DNA of 15,011 nucleotides from Desulfurococcales archaeon ex4484_217_1 (lineage in GTDB: Archaea; Thermoproteota; Thermoprotei_A; EX4484-217-1): contig NJED01000005.1 in the NCBI GenBank assembly GCA_002254745.1, positions 1-15,011 of the forward strand, read 5' to 3'. The notes under the pieces are model-generated. The model did no database searches. It was not told where the DNA came from and saw nothing but the letters and a program-made list of their open reading frames with translations. Below, piece by piece: positions 8,101-14,890 of the stretch; position 1 is the first letter of the stretch, and every line of letters starts with the position of its first letter. A program made the translations under genes and the position numbers.

Positions 8101-9406
8101 CGAGAAAAAATGGAAGATCAAGGAAGCCTATGAATTAGTGAAGAGAAGCTATAATTACCATGACTTAAGTTTCGAAGACTTTATGAGCGTTTTAAAATAC
8201 CTTGCTGGAGCATATGAGGAACTTAGAAGTATGAAAGTTTACGCTAAGATATGGCTCGATGAAGGGGAAGGTGTTTTCGGTAGAAGAGGCCGTGGGAAAA
8301 CGAGAATGATATACTATATGAACAGTGGAACCATACCTGATGAGGCGAAAATAACAGTCATAACAGATAGGGGTAAGTATTTAGGGACAATAGATGAGCA
8401 GTTCTTGCAAATACTAGTTCCAGGTGATGTTTTTGTACTTGGCGGCAGAACATACAGGTTTGTAAGAAGCTATGGTAGTTTAATACTAGTTAAAGAAGTT
8501 GAAGGTGAAAGACCTACAGTTCCTTCATGGTTTAGCGAAATGCTTCCTCTATCTTTTGACTCAGCTCTTCTCATAGGGAAATTTAGGAGAACAATAGCTA
8601 AGATGATAGATGAAAATGTGGACCATGATAAAATAATAGAGTACATAGTTAACACTTATAATGTTGAAAGAAAAGATGCTGAAAGCATATACAAGTATAT
8701 CCTCGAAGAATATCTTTTCACAGAAGGCGTAGTTCCAGGGGACGATTTAATACTTGTCGAAATATACGATGAACATTATAGGAGGAATATAATTTTCCAT
8801 ACGCTCTATGGTAGAAGAGTAAATGATGCACTAAGCAGAGCCTACGGATATGTTTTAAGTAAAATGGTCTTTGAAAACGTAAAAGTAACTGTTACTGACA
8901 ATGGATTCATACTTACTATACCCTCGAGGGATGTTAAAGTAGAGAATTTATTGTCAAGTGTTTCTTCGCGGAACATAGTCGGCATACTTAAAGAGGCACT
9001 GAAGAATACGGAGCTTCTGAAAAGGAGATTTAGACATTGTGCTGAAAGATCGTTTATGATCTTAAAGAGATATATGGACTCTGAGAAATCTGTTCACAGG
9101 CTTCAACTAAATGCACAAAATCTACTAAGAGTTATCGAAAAATATGAAGGCTTCCCTATACTGAAGGAAACATACAGGGAAATACTTAAGGACTTTATGG
9201 ACGTAGATAATGCCATTAAAATATTGAGAAATATAGAAAAGGGAAGAATAAAAGTTAAAATTTTAGGTCCTAGAAAAATACCTAGCCCATTTGCTCATAA
9301 CATGTTACTTCAAGGCTACAGTGATGTAGTACTTATGGAGGATAGAAGGGCAATGTTATTAAAATTGCATAGAAAGGTTATTGAATATCTTAAGCTTAAG
9401 AGCTAA
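5174..9406 (+). CDS. lhr: Lhr-family superfamily 2 DNA helicase containing an intein
   Basis: The product is a 1410-residue precursor; removal of the intein leaves 877 residues, about the usual size for an archaeal Lhr-core helicase. Host motifs in order are: TPPQRKAIP (Q-motif-like, residues 37-45), Walker A SSPTGTGKT (56-64), SPLRALNND (Ia), TTPES, DEIH box (182-185), SAT (217-219), LVFTNTRS (motif IV, about 291-298), motif V split by the intein then STSLELGIDIG (885-895), and motif VI QRVGRSGHK (914-922). The remaining C-terminal part corresponds to the winged-helix and Lhr-specific domains. Lhr proteins are ATP-dependent 3'-5' translocases linked to DNA repair. The ATG is preceded by AGGAG at 5161-5165. 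The TAA overlaps the convergent pilus platform gene by 11 bases. The helicase appears intact outside the insertion, so function should depend on protein splicing. Confidence 0.96.
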   Translation: MVSEITFVEREYSDEEVFSLLRPYIVEWFRSRYGTFTPPQRKAIPEIKRGNNVLISSPTGTGKTLAAFLGILDELFCLAEKGRLEDKIYVVYVSPLRALNNDMKRNLIGPLAEIEEYSEKLGYGRLKIRVAVRTSDTSPYEKQKMLKEPPHILITTPESFAIALVAPKFRKLLKDVKWIIVDEIHELCSSKRGVHLSLSIERLEHYVGKPLIRIGLSATIAPLIEVAKFLVGYDSSGRPRKCRIVDARFAKPIDIKVISPLKDIVYATAEEISEAIYSTLVKIIRNHRTALVFTNTRSATERAVYKLRKIFKTNGILDADLIEAHHSSLSRDIRLTVEEKLKKGLLKAVICVSPESEVLTTNGWRKIVNIRKENSIYCLDFKDLKLKPSLFSEVLIRDYKGKGYFIETSLGYNIKCTPDHKFLVLEDSNLLWKTAEELKIGDYVAIVRRINTYLEDKCEELSVLSFLPEDAYLELNKTFLSKLKSRILEKYGSVKNIALKVGSSSRTLNEYLNGKIPFKYGVLRRVLNLLDYIEITLNDIMYIRANKRKYLIKPFKFDSDFMRFLGFWMAEGSWYNGGLSVFSSDLKMLSKYKDLVVKIFGINPKFTKTSSGIYGLIIPSTILLKVFRKIVKTAKHKSKSEVFPGFIHKACREAIVQFLSGYFDGDGYLEVKNGKICSVGFVTFNRSYAEDLHKLLLCIGIVSSLRSKVYNNIFRNKNRTIRKQGTCYTIAILDGEYIRKFKEIIDPWRNDLKNIKNFTEEGYSNRDVIPNISALLKEIREKLGLSKYFIRKVTEYNPHRVEQGLRNISRRNLLKLVKIYKEQASLKKHNEILHKVIFLEMLALGDVFFDKIVKKNVVNLSKVCSLVNTSMGNYIVNGFICKNCSTSLELGIDIGYIDVVVLLSSPKSVSRLLQRVGRSGHKLRNLSKGFLIVVDRDDLVECTVLAKAALERKIDNVKVPKNALDVLAQHIVGMALEKKWKIKEAYELVKRSYNYHDLSFEDFMSVLKYLAGAYEELRSMKVYAKIWLDEGEGVFGRRGRGKTRMIYYMNSGTIPDEAKITVITDRGKYLGTIDEQFLQILVPGDVFVLGGRTYRFVRSYGSLILVKEVEGERPTVPSWFSEMLPLSFDSALLIGKFRRTIAKMIDENVDHDKIIEYIVNTYNVERKDAESIYKYILEEYLFTEGVVPGDDLILVEIYDEHYRRNIIFHTLYGRRVNDALSRAYGYVLSKMVFENVKVTVTDNGFILTIPSRDVKVENLLSSVSSRNIVGILKEALKNTELLKRRFRHCAERSFMILKRYMDSEKSVHRLQLNAQNLLRVIEKYEGFPILKETYREILKDFMDVDNAIKILRNIEKGRIKVKILGPRKIPSPFAHNMLLQGYSDVVLMEDRRAMLLKLHRKVIEYLKLKS
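6224..7822 (+). mobile_element. Intein with LAGLIDADG homing endonuclease in lhr
   Basis: This in-frame insertion of 533 codons covers precursor residues 351-883. It starts at Cys351 (CVSPESEVLTTNGW, splicing block A) and ends at Asn883, followed by Cys884; joining the flanks gives AVICSTSLELG, a normal helicase motif V. Block B is CTPDHKF, with T417 and H420 of the TxxH motif. The endonuclease has two dodecapeptide motifs, FLGFWMAEG (E571) and LSGYFDGDG (D666), both keeping an acidic catalytic residue. A helix-turn-helix-like stretch lies near residues 495-535 (SVKNIALKVGSSSRTL and after) and a second helical DNA-binding-like segment at about 775-815. The C-terminal block reads NYIVNGFICKN: the penultimate residue is Lys, where most inteins have His. 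The element therefore looks able to splice and home, with an atypical last step. The boundaries are well supported. Confidence 0.95.
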
Positions 9407-11090
9407 TAAATGCGAAAATGTGTTCTGAAACATAAGGTGCTAAGATAAAGCTTAAACCAGCTATCAATAGTATAAGAAAACCTCTAATAGTATTTCTTAG
9501 TGTAAAGTCAATTATCTTACTTGTTAAAAGCGCGAAGACAAGAGAGGCCTCAATTATGGTTATTTTGAATAGCTCAAAAACCTCACTAAAGTTCAATTTG
9601 AGGCCGAGTATGGAGCCTAGCGCAGTATACGTTTCTACCTCGAATATTGATGAAACAAGTCTTAAAATAAGGGCTAGTGAGAATGTTAAAAGAACAGGTG
9701 TTAGATAGGCTATAAGTTCATATAGAAATAGGGATTTCCTTGCCTCAACTTTTGCATATTTTATTTCGTTAATGAAATGCGTTAATTCTTCAAGGATTGC
9801 AGGAGAGCCTCCACCTGATTCCTCAATTTCACTAAGTATAAATACTATGTAGTTAAAGAGCCATGAATTTGTTCTAGGTAATTTACTAAGCCCTAATCCC
9901 ATCTTTATATGAGTAGCCATGTTGTTTAGTAGCTTATTAAAGTACCTATTATAGTTCTTTGACCATGCCAGCCTCGTTATGGCCTGTGAAGGAGTGAAAC
10001 CCATTTTTCTATATTCTGTTAAATCTCTTAGGAATTCAGGTAATGCATTCTCAATACTATTAATTATCTTTTTATCCCTGTAGTATAACATCCCATTAAT
10101 TAACGTGAAAGTAAGTAGCGCAGTTAGAAGAGCATAAGATGTGTTTCCCAACATGTTGTATGAAAGCCAGCCACAGAGAATGGCTGCAGTTAATATTACA
10201 GGCAAGTACTTTAAGTATTTCCTACTAGTTTCCTGAATTTCAGGAATTAGTGAGTCTATTAATATGAGGGAAAGTATAGCAATCAAGGGTATTACTAGGA
10301 AGTTGAGTGTAACTACTATTACCAATATGTCTGACGGAAGTATTATAGATCCTATTAATACGAGAAGTACCATCATTAAAAACATTGATGCTATAGATTC
10401 CCCTACGTCAACACTTCTCTCAGCATACATTTTCCACTTAAACTTGAGTTCTTTAAGTAAATCTTTAGCTTTCTCCTCAAGGTACTTAGCAACGTCACCT
10501 CCGCTTTTAATTAGTGAAGTATATCCGTAGATAATATCTTGGAATTCTTTTAGAGGCGAGTTCATAGCCAAATTATCTAATGCTGAGAGAGGATCTTTTC
10601 CTAGGAACCTAATATCTCTTAGGAAAACCATCGCCTCCTTCTTCAAGTACTTGAAGATATGAGACTTAGCTAGTTTCGATAGAGAAGTATAAAATGATAC
10701 ACCAGCATGTTGCAATACGCATGTGTAAAGGAGGAAATATGGAAGTTCCTTCCGCAATCCATTTCTCCTATCTCTTGCAAGTAAGGATAAATGAAGTATA
10801 GGAGATAAAAACACGAATAAACCGCTAAAAATCATAGCTAGTGATGCATAAATAATGTAGACGGAATCTTTGAACATACAAGTGTATAATGTCATAGTTA
10901 AGGAACCTAACATTAATAGTGTCACAGCAATCACAAGTTTCGGCGTAATAAGCGCTATTGGGGATTTATAACATCTAGCTTTAAGCATTAGGGATGATAT
11001 TTTCCTAGAATACCATTTAACAATACGTCTAAATACTATGCTATTCGCAATACCATTCATTAAATTTCTGCGATTACCTCGTTTACTCAT
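9396..11090 (-). CDS. Archaeal type IV pilus platform protein (ArlJ/TadC-like, T2SSF)
   Basis: This polytopic membrane protein of 564 residues anchors the pilus assembly machine and works with the secretion ATPase encoded just upstream. Two T2SSF-type domains are visible: the first around residues 115-245 (SGGDVAKYLEEKAKDLL before a helix pair), the second around 350-475 (IEESGGGSPAILEELTHF before a helix pair). Between and after them are strongly hydrophobic helices, about nine to ten in all. The basic N-terminus is probably cytoplasmic. The preceding ATPase gene ends in GGTGGC-TAA, and the ATG at 11090 follows directly with GGTG in good position. An in-frame ATG at 11102 inside the ATPase gene would add four residues. 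It is the last gene of the operon and its stop overlaps the end of lhr. Which pilus type (adhesive, UV-inducible, other) cannot be told from sequence. Confidence 0.88.
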   Translation of the reverse strand: MSKRGNRRNLMNGIANSIVFRRIVKWYSRKISSLMLKARCYKSPIALITPKLVIAVTLLMLGSLTMTLYTCMFKDSVYIIYASLAMIFSGLFVFLSPILHLSLLARDRRNGLRKELPYFLLYTCVLQHAGVSFYTSLSKLAKSHIFKYLKKEAMVFLRDIRFLGKDPLSALDNLAMNSPLKEFQDIIYGYTSLIKSGGDVAKYLEEKAKDLLKELKFKWKMYAERSVDVGESIASMFLMMVLLVLIGSIILPSDILVIVVTLNFLVIPLIAILSLILIDSLIPEIQETSRKYLKYLPVILTAAILCGWLSYNMLGNTSYALLTALLTFTLINGMLYYRDKKIINSIENALPEFLRDLTEYRKMGFTPSQAITRLAWSKNYNRYFNKLLNNMATHIKMGLGLSKLPRTNSWLFNYIVFILSEIEESGGGSPAILEELTHFINEIKYAKVEARKSLFLYELIAYLTPVLLTFSLALILRLVSSIFEVETYTALGSILGLKLNFSEVFELFKITIIEASLVFALLTSKIIDFTLRNTIRGFLILLIAGLSFILAPYVSEHIFAFISS

Positions 11091-11091
11091 G

Positions 11092-12585
11092 TTAGCCACC
11101 ATGCCTCTTTGCAGAGTAGAACTCGAAAAGCTTCAAAGCCACGCTATCGTAGTCAAAGACATCTTCTCTTACAAGTTTCTCAAGGAACTCTTTCCTCGTC
11201 TTTAGCTCTTCAAACATTTCATCGTCGGATAACCCATATCGTTCAGCCAGCATTTTGAGTCTAAAGCTTTTCTCGTAGACATCTTGCGGTTTTTCGGGTT
11301 TATGCTTATCTAGCTTAGGATCCCACGAGAATATCTCTACGGGTTTTACTAGATTCCCCTCTATTTTTAGTTCATAAATGTTTGTTAATCTTCTAATAAT
11401 TTTATGGGTTCTAATATCTCTTAATCTCTTCATAACGGCTATTGACCATATAAGTGAAAGAAAAGAGTGCTTAACATTAAGAGGCGGGGACATTAGTCTA
11501 ATCATCATTGAATCTACCGTGTCAGCATGTAACGTAGTTAACCCTCCGTGACCGCTAGCTGAAGCTTGAACTAGAACCTGCACTTCTTCTCCACGAACTT
11601 CACCGACGATAATATATTCAGCTCTTCTTCTCCATGCAAATTTAACTAGAGTATGTAAGTCTATGTTAATCCACTTCTCTGTGAGACTATAAGATCTTCT
11701 CGTATACAAGGGATCCCAGTGTTCGTGAGGTAATCTTAGCTCGGGAGTATCTTCAACTGTAATTACTCTAGAATCGGGAGGTATTAGAGTGGTGAGGGAT
11801 TGTAATAGCGTTGTCTTACCAGATGCCATGGCACCTATTATGAATATGAGACCTTGGGCTTCAATTATAAGCCATAAATATGCTGCTTCTAAAGGACTGA
11901 GAGTATTTAGGGCAAGAAGATGGGTTATGGTTAACGGTTGCTCAGGGAACTTCCTTATTACGAAGCTTGAGCCTCGGCCACTAATCTCCTTAGATAAAGT
12001 TAGCGCTATACGGTGGCCTTCGGGAAGTCTTGCTTCCAAGATAGGATATGCTGTAGAAACATGTTTACCGCTTCGAAGAGCAAGTTTTTGCACAAAAGCT
12101 CTTAATTCTTCTTCACCGTTAAAACGTATATTGGTGTCTAGCCACGGGTACTCTGAGATATCTCTGTGAACTATAGCTACAGGTATGCCTGGACCTTCAA
12201 CAGCTAATTCTTCAACCCTAGGATCCTTCATAGGAACATCTATCTTACCATAACCTACAATGTCTCTTATAATGTAATAATGAAGTATATCGTAGAATTT
12301 CTCGTATTTATCCTTTATACCTAGTTCTTCAGCAGCTTCTTCAAGTATTCCTTCAATGTATCCTACAGGCTCTGTCTCCATATATAAGGGCTTTAAGCTC
12401 CTATATAAGTAATCCATTAGCGTATTAAATACTTCCAGAGCTTCACCTTCCAGCTTAGGTTCTTGAACAATATAGTAGCCTTTGCCCTTATGTTCAATAA
12501 TACTAACAACAGCTTCACCTACATTATATTCTAGGAGCTTCTTAAACTCAGGTTTATAATTAGGTATTTGAATAATCATCTCCAC
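11092..12585 (-). CDS. Type II/IV secretion system ATPase (ArlI/TadA/GspE family)
   Basis: This 497-residue cytoplasmic hexameric ATPase powers pilus assembly. The N-terminal domain spans about residues 1-215. The catalytic domain has Walker A GAMASGKT (251-258), the Asp box VEDTPEL (277-283), Walker B RAEYIIVGEVRG (321-332, with E329), and the His box GHGGLTTLHAD (345-355). The variant Walker A with AMAS is within the range seen in archaeal members. The C-terminal 80 residues after SWDPKLDKH are helical and charged. The GTG start at 12585 directly follows the TAG of the preceding gene; an ATG two codons later (12579) is the alternative. Tight spacing on both sides places it in the pilus operon, and its usual partner, the T2SSF membrane protein, follows immediately. 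Confidence 0.93.
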   Translation of the reverse strand: MEMIIQIPNYKPEFKKLLEYNVGEAVVSIIEHKGKGYYIVQEPKLEGEALEVFNTLMDYLYRSLKPLYMETEPVGYIEGILEEAAEELGIKDKYEKFYDILHYYIIRDIVGYGKIDVPMKDPRVEELAVEGPGIPVAIVHRDISEYPWLDTNIRFNGEEELRAFVQKLALRSGKHVSTAYPILEARLPEGHRIALTLSKEISGRGSSFVIRKFPEQPLTITHLLALNTLSPLEAAYLWLIIEAQGLIFIIGAMASGKTTLLQSLTTLIPPDSRVITVEDTPELRLPHEHWDPLYTRRSYSLTEKWINIDLHTLVKFAWRRRAEYIIVGEVRGEEVQVLVQASASGHGGLTTLHADTVDSMMIRLMSPPLNVKHSFLSLIWSIAVMKRLRDIRTHKIIRRLTNIYELKIEGNLVKPVEIFSWDPKLDKHKPEKPQDVYEKSFRLKMLAERYGLSDDEMFEELKTRKEFLEKLVREDVFDYDSVALKLFEFYSAKRHGG

Positions 12586-13739
12586 CTACCTAACAGTTAT
12601 ACTATTAATTTGAACAGCTGCTGCGTACGTTGCATACCTAGGTGTTGTTGATGAAACGGAATGCGTTATAAAATCGTGTACAATGATTACAGCAAGGTAT
12701 TTTACATTACTTGATTCTATAGGGAGCTTCATATCAACTACATAGTTTATAACGTCGCTTCTAAGCAGCTTCCTCCATTCAGGAATAAATACTTTTAGTA
12801 TTCTTTTAATGTAAAGAAAGTCTGGAAAATCTCTCTCCATTAAAACCCTATAGTCTTTATAGCCGTTTGCAGGAGAATCAGTAGTTGTAGTAATAGATAG
12901 TAATTGTTCTTCATCAGCTAGAGCAACATATATTTCTTGCGAGACTTCATCAGCTGCTGTTCTAGCTTTAACATAATATGCCACTGTAAGGTTCAATAAA
13001 ACTTCCTTAATGTTCTCGGAACTAGGTAATTTTATTAAATATATAAACCAATGTCTTTGAGTACCATCAGTGCTAACTAAGTAAATGTGTTCATCAAGGG
13101 AGAAACTGTTCTCATTCATTAAAACACTGCTCCAGTAACTGCTTGTTTCAGCAGGTTCAGTCCATGTAGTAAAGTATTTAATGTCCGTAGTATTGATGAA
13201 TGTTATAGTCTCGTTCTTACTCACATACCATATCTGTGTAGAAACTAAGTTACCTGACCATAAGTTAATACCTGTTCTTGTGAGGTTAACTATTGACGTG
13301 ATAGTATATGGGATAGTTAGCGATGAGTTATTAGGTAAAACATTATTTAATGTCTCTGGATCTTTAATATAAAATACATTACCATACTCTGTAATGATTA
13401 GTGCTTTTGTATAATTGTTCTTGTTGCCGGGAATTCTTATGTAGACTGCTTCTTCAGGAAGCACCGTTACGTTGAGTCTTTGTATGTCAAATGTTTCATT
13501 ACATCTAAGGTAAAGTACGTCTAGTATTGATTTAACATCCCCTTCGTTAGTTACAGCAGCGTATAATTCCCCGTTAACGTATGTAAAGAAGGCTTACCTT
13601 TTATTGCTTCTACTTTTATAGCCTCCTTGCCTACGTTTATGAATCTGCTTTGCGCAGAGATTATGGGGGCTAAGAACACTAAGGTAGATATCAGGAGAAC
13701 TATAAACAGTATAGCAGCTACAATATTACTTATTCCTCT
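12586..13739 (-). pseudogene. Third pilin-like surface protein, reading frame broken
   Basis: The gene is readable only in two frames. From 13739 one frame gives YRG|ISNIVAAILFIVLLIST, a good class III prepilin signal and membrane helix, continuing through GKEAIKVEAIKG to about 13597. The frame one base away then gives AFFTYVNGELYAAVTNEGD from 13593 and runs openly for 335 residues to 12586. That part is a beta-rich, Thr/Asn-rich domain with several N-glycosylation sequons, typical of a surface protein. An in-frame TAA at 13594-13596 separates the two; adding one base (for example AAG-GCC in place of AAGCC) would restore one protein of about 385 residues. No ATG, GTG or TTG precedes the signal in its frame. 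The longest start-to-stop ORF, from GTG 13464 (292 residues), omits the pilin part. It overlaps the preceding gene and abuts the ATPase gene. A real lesion, sequence error, or recoding all remain possible. Confidence 0.72.
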
Positions 13740-13996
13740 ATAAAGCCATAATTATAAACTATTAAATGGGTTTTACTTTTATTGGTAAAGAAATCAACTA
13801 TAGAGAATGATGTTGCCAACCTCTCCGTTTGCTTATCGTATGCTTCTACGAGAGAAAGCGATCTCAACTTTGCTAAATAGCTTATTCTATGATAAGCTAT
13901 GAGGTAAGTAGCTATAACTATTGATATTAAAATTATTGCAGATACTATGTTAGATATTGCGCTAAAAAAATAATGTTTAGTTTTTTTGTGTAACAT
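13730..13996 (-). CDS. Short pilin-like membrane protein
   Basis: This protein of 88 residues has a basic start (MLHKKTKH) followed by a class III signal-like hydrophobic helix beginning SAISNIVSAIILISIVIATYL. The ISNIV core matches that of the next gene in the operon, so the two look related. The position before the likely cleavage site is Ser-Ala and lacks the Lys/Arg usual at -2, so processing by the archaeal prepilin peptidase is uncertain. The rest is short and ends in VYNYGFIEE, where pilins usually continue into further beta strands, so truncation is possible. I chose ATG 13996 because the preceding gene ends in GAGGTGAG, a good ribosome site; a GTG at 14011 inside that site would add five residues. 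It is the second gene of the pilus operon and overlaps the third. Confidence 0.65.
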   Translation of the reverse strand: MLHKKTKHYFFSAISNIVSAIILISIVIATYLIAYHRISYLAKLRSLSLVEAYDKQTERLATSFSIVDFFTNKSKTHLIVYNYGFIEE

Positions 13997-14003
13997 TTTT
14001 CGT

Positions 14004-14441
14004 TTACTCACCTCTAACTATTTCTTGAAATACCTTTTCGGATCCGTCGGGTAATGTTGCTTTAATTATTACTGGGTACTCTTTACCTACTTCAAATGTT
14101 ATTGATGTAATCACGGTATTGTGAGTAAACGTATCGCCTGGTCTCACTTTAACAGGCGTTGTGAAGTTTTCAATATATTCTCCAACTCTGATTTCTATAA
14201 CATTAAGTTCCGTATTTCCTATATTCTTAGCTGATATGTAAAATGCTGCAGAACCGTCACTAAGCACCTTGAGTTGTTTATCAACTACCTGCAACCCAAT
14301 GACGTTGGCTGATGACGTAAGTACAGTACTCATAAATCTGTAAACTATCAGCACTCCTGCTATCGATATTGATACTAAAAGCAATGTTGCTATTATCGGT
14401 GAAACAGCTTTCCTCACCCTTCTTCTCAAGATTTCACCCAT
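14004..14441 (-). CDS. Archaeal type IV prepilin
   Basis: This 145-residue secreted structural subunit has an N-terminal RRRVRKA|VSPIIATLLLV, the standard archaeal class III signal. Prepilin peptidase would cut after Ala, with Lys at -2, leaving a hydrophobic assembly helix that starts VSPII (the archaellin/pilin N-terminal domain). The remaining roughly 100 residues are beta-rich, with VIEIRVGEYIENF and KVRPGDTFTHNTVIT resembling pilin head domains, and one N-glycosylation sequon (NFT). The frame is open to 14492, but the ATG at 14441 puts a normal short leader before the cleavage site. As the first gene of the operon, it probably supplies the main fibre subunit; the ATPase and platform follow downstream. 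Archaellin is less likely because no other archaellum genes are present. Confidence 0.85.
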   Translation of the reverse strand: MGEILRRRVRKAVSPIIATLLLVSISIAGVLIVYRFMSTVLTSSANVIGLQVVDKQLKVLSDGSAAFYISAKNIGNTELNVIEIRVGEYIENFTTPVKVRPGDTFTHNTVITSITFEVGKEYPVIIKATLPDGSEKVFQEIVRGE

Positions 14442-14490
14442 AAAAATAGGGTTATTTATAAAGTAGAGTAGACCGAAACTATCGGTAAAC

Positions 14491-14503
14491 ATATTTTTAT
14501 CTT
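14491..14503. promoter_or_regulatory. Candidate TATA box between pilus operon and RAM-domain gene
   Basis: The stretch ATATTTTTATCTT lies in the 92-base gap between the prepilin (minus) and the RAM-domain protein (plus). On the minus strand GATAAAAATAT would start transcription near 14470, leaving a leader of about 29 bases. On the plus strand it would start near 14522, just before the GGTG ribosome site at 14523-14526. A second minus-strand TATA-like stretch (near 14454-14463) is too close to the ATG for a normal leader. The assignment rests on spacing alone. Confidence 0.35.
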
Positions 14504-14533
14504 CAACGAATCTACTATACTTGGTGTTAAACG

Positions 14534-14773
14534 GTGTCTGAGGAAAGAATCATAGCCTATGTTCTTCTCAACATTGCTCTAGGGAAAGAACATGAGGTTA
14601 AAGAAAAAGCTAGCAAGTTAGACCATGTGACGGAAGTTAAAATAGTGTATGGGGAATTCGATATTGTTGTTAGAATAGAGGCTCCTACGTTCAAGGCTTT
14701 AGATAGAACCGTATGTTCTTTGAGGAGCATGGACGGTGTTTTAAAAACAATAACACTTATAGCTTCAAGTTAG
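14534..14773 (+). CDS. Stand-alone Lrp/AsnC ligand-binding (RAM) domain protein
   Basis: This 79-residue protein consists only of the alpha-beta RAM domain of Lrp/AsnC regulators, with no DNA-binding helix-turn-helix. Typical family stretches are AYVLLNIALGKEHEVKEKA, VTEVKIVYGEFDIVVRIEA and the C-terminal DGVLKTITLIA. Such single-domain proteins bind amino acids or other small molecules, assemble into rings, and may modulate full-length Lrp regulators; the ligand here is unknown. The GTG start is supported by GGTG seven bases upstream (14523-14526). It is divergent from the pilus operon and lies just upstream of a homoserine kinase reading frame. That fits an amino-acid-linked role, but this is context only. 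Confidence 0.9.
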   Translation: MSEERIIAYVLLNIALGKEHEVKEKASKLDHVTEVKIVYGEFDIVVRIEAPTFKALDRTVCSLRSMDGVLKTITLIASS

Positions 14774-14836
14774 AAGCCTCAGGTCGCTCCACCTTTCTTC
14801 ATGGCTTCCGAACGTCCCTGTGTCCTCATCGGCCAT
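14774..14836 (-). ncRNA. Candidate C/D box guide sRNA
   Basis: Read on the minus strand, this segment of about 60 bases is locally much richer in G+C than its surroundings and has the order expected of an archaeal C/D sRNA. A box-C-like CGATGA follows GGC. A box-D'-like CGGA and box-C'-like CCATGA lie in the middle. A box-D CTGA near the 3' end is followed by GGCT. GGCC before box C and GGCT after box D can pair as a 4-base terminal stem. The two guide spacers are about 15-16 bases, longer than the usual 10-13, and D' and C' are degenerate, so this is a candidate only. It lies directly after the RAM-domain gene on the opposite strand. Confidence 0.45.
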
Positions 14837-14890
14837 TTACTATGTTAGTTTTTCTCCCTTAAAAACAACTCTCTTCGTGGAGGAAAAACA

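Noticed and set aside
11789..12169. 126-codon plus-strand ORF
   Set aside because: It is antisense to the strongly conserved catalytic domain of the secretion ATPase and resembles no protein family.
13590..13600. Programmed -1 frameshifting in the pilin-like gene
   Set aside because: No X-XXY-YYZ slippery heptamer or obvious downstream stem is visible at the frame change, so I favour a deletion or a sequence error.
14454..14492. Longer prepilin start at 14492
   Set aside because: It would place 17 extra residues before MGEILRRR, giving an abnormal leader for a class III signal and running through the promoter region.
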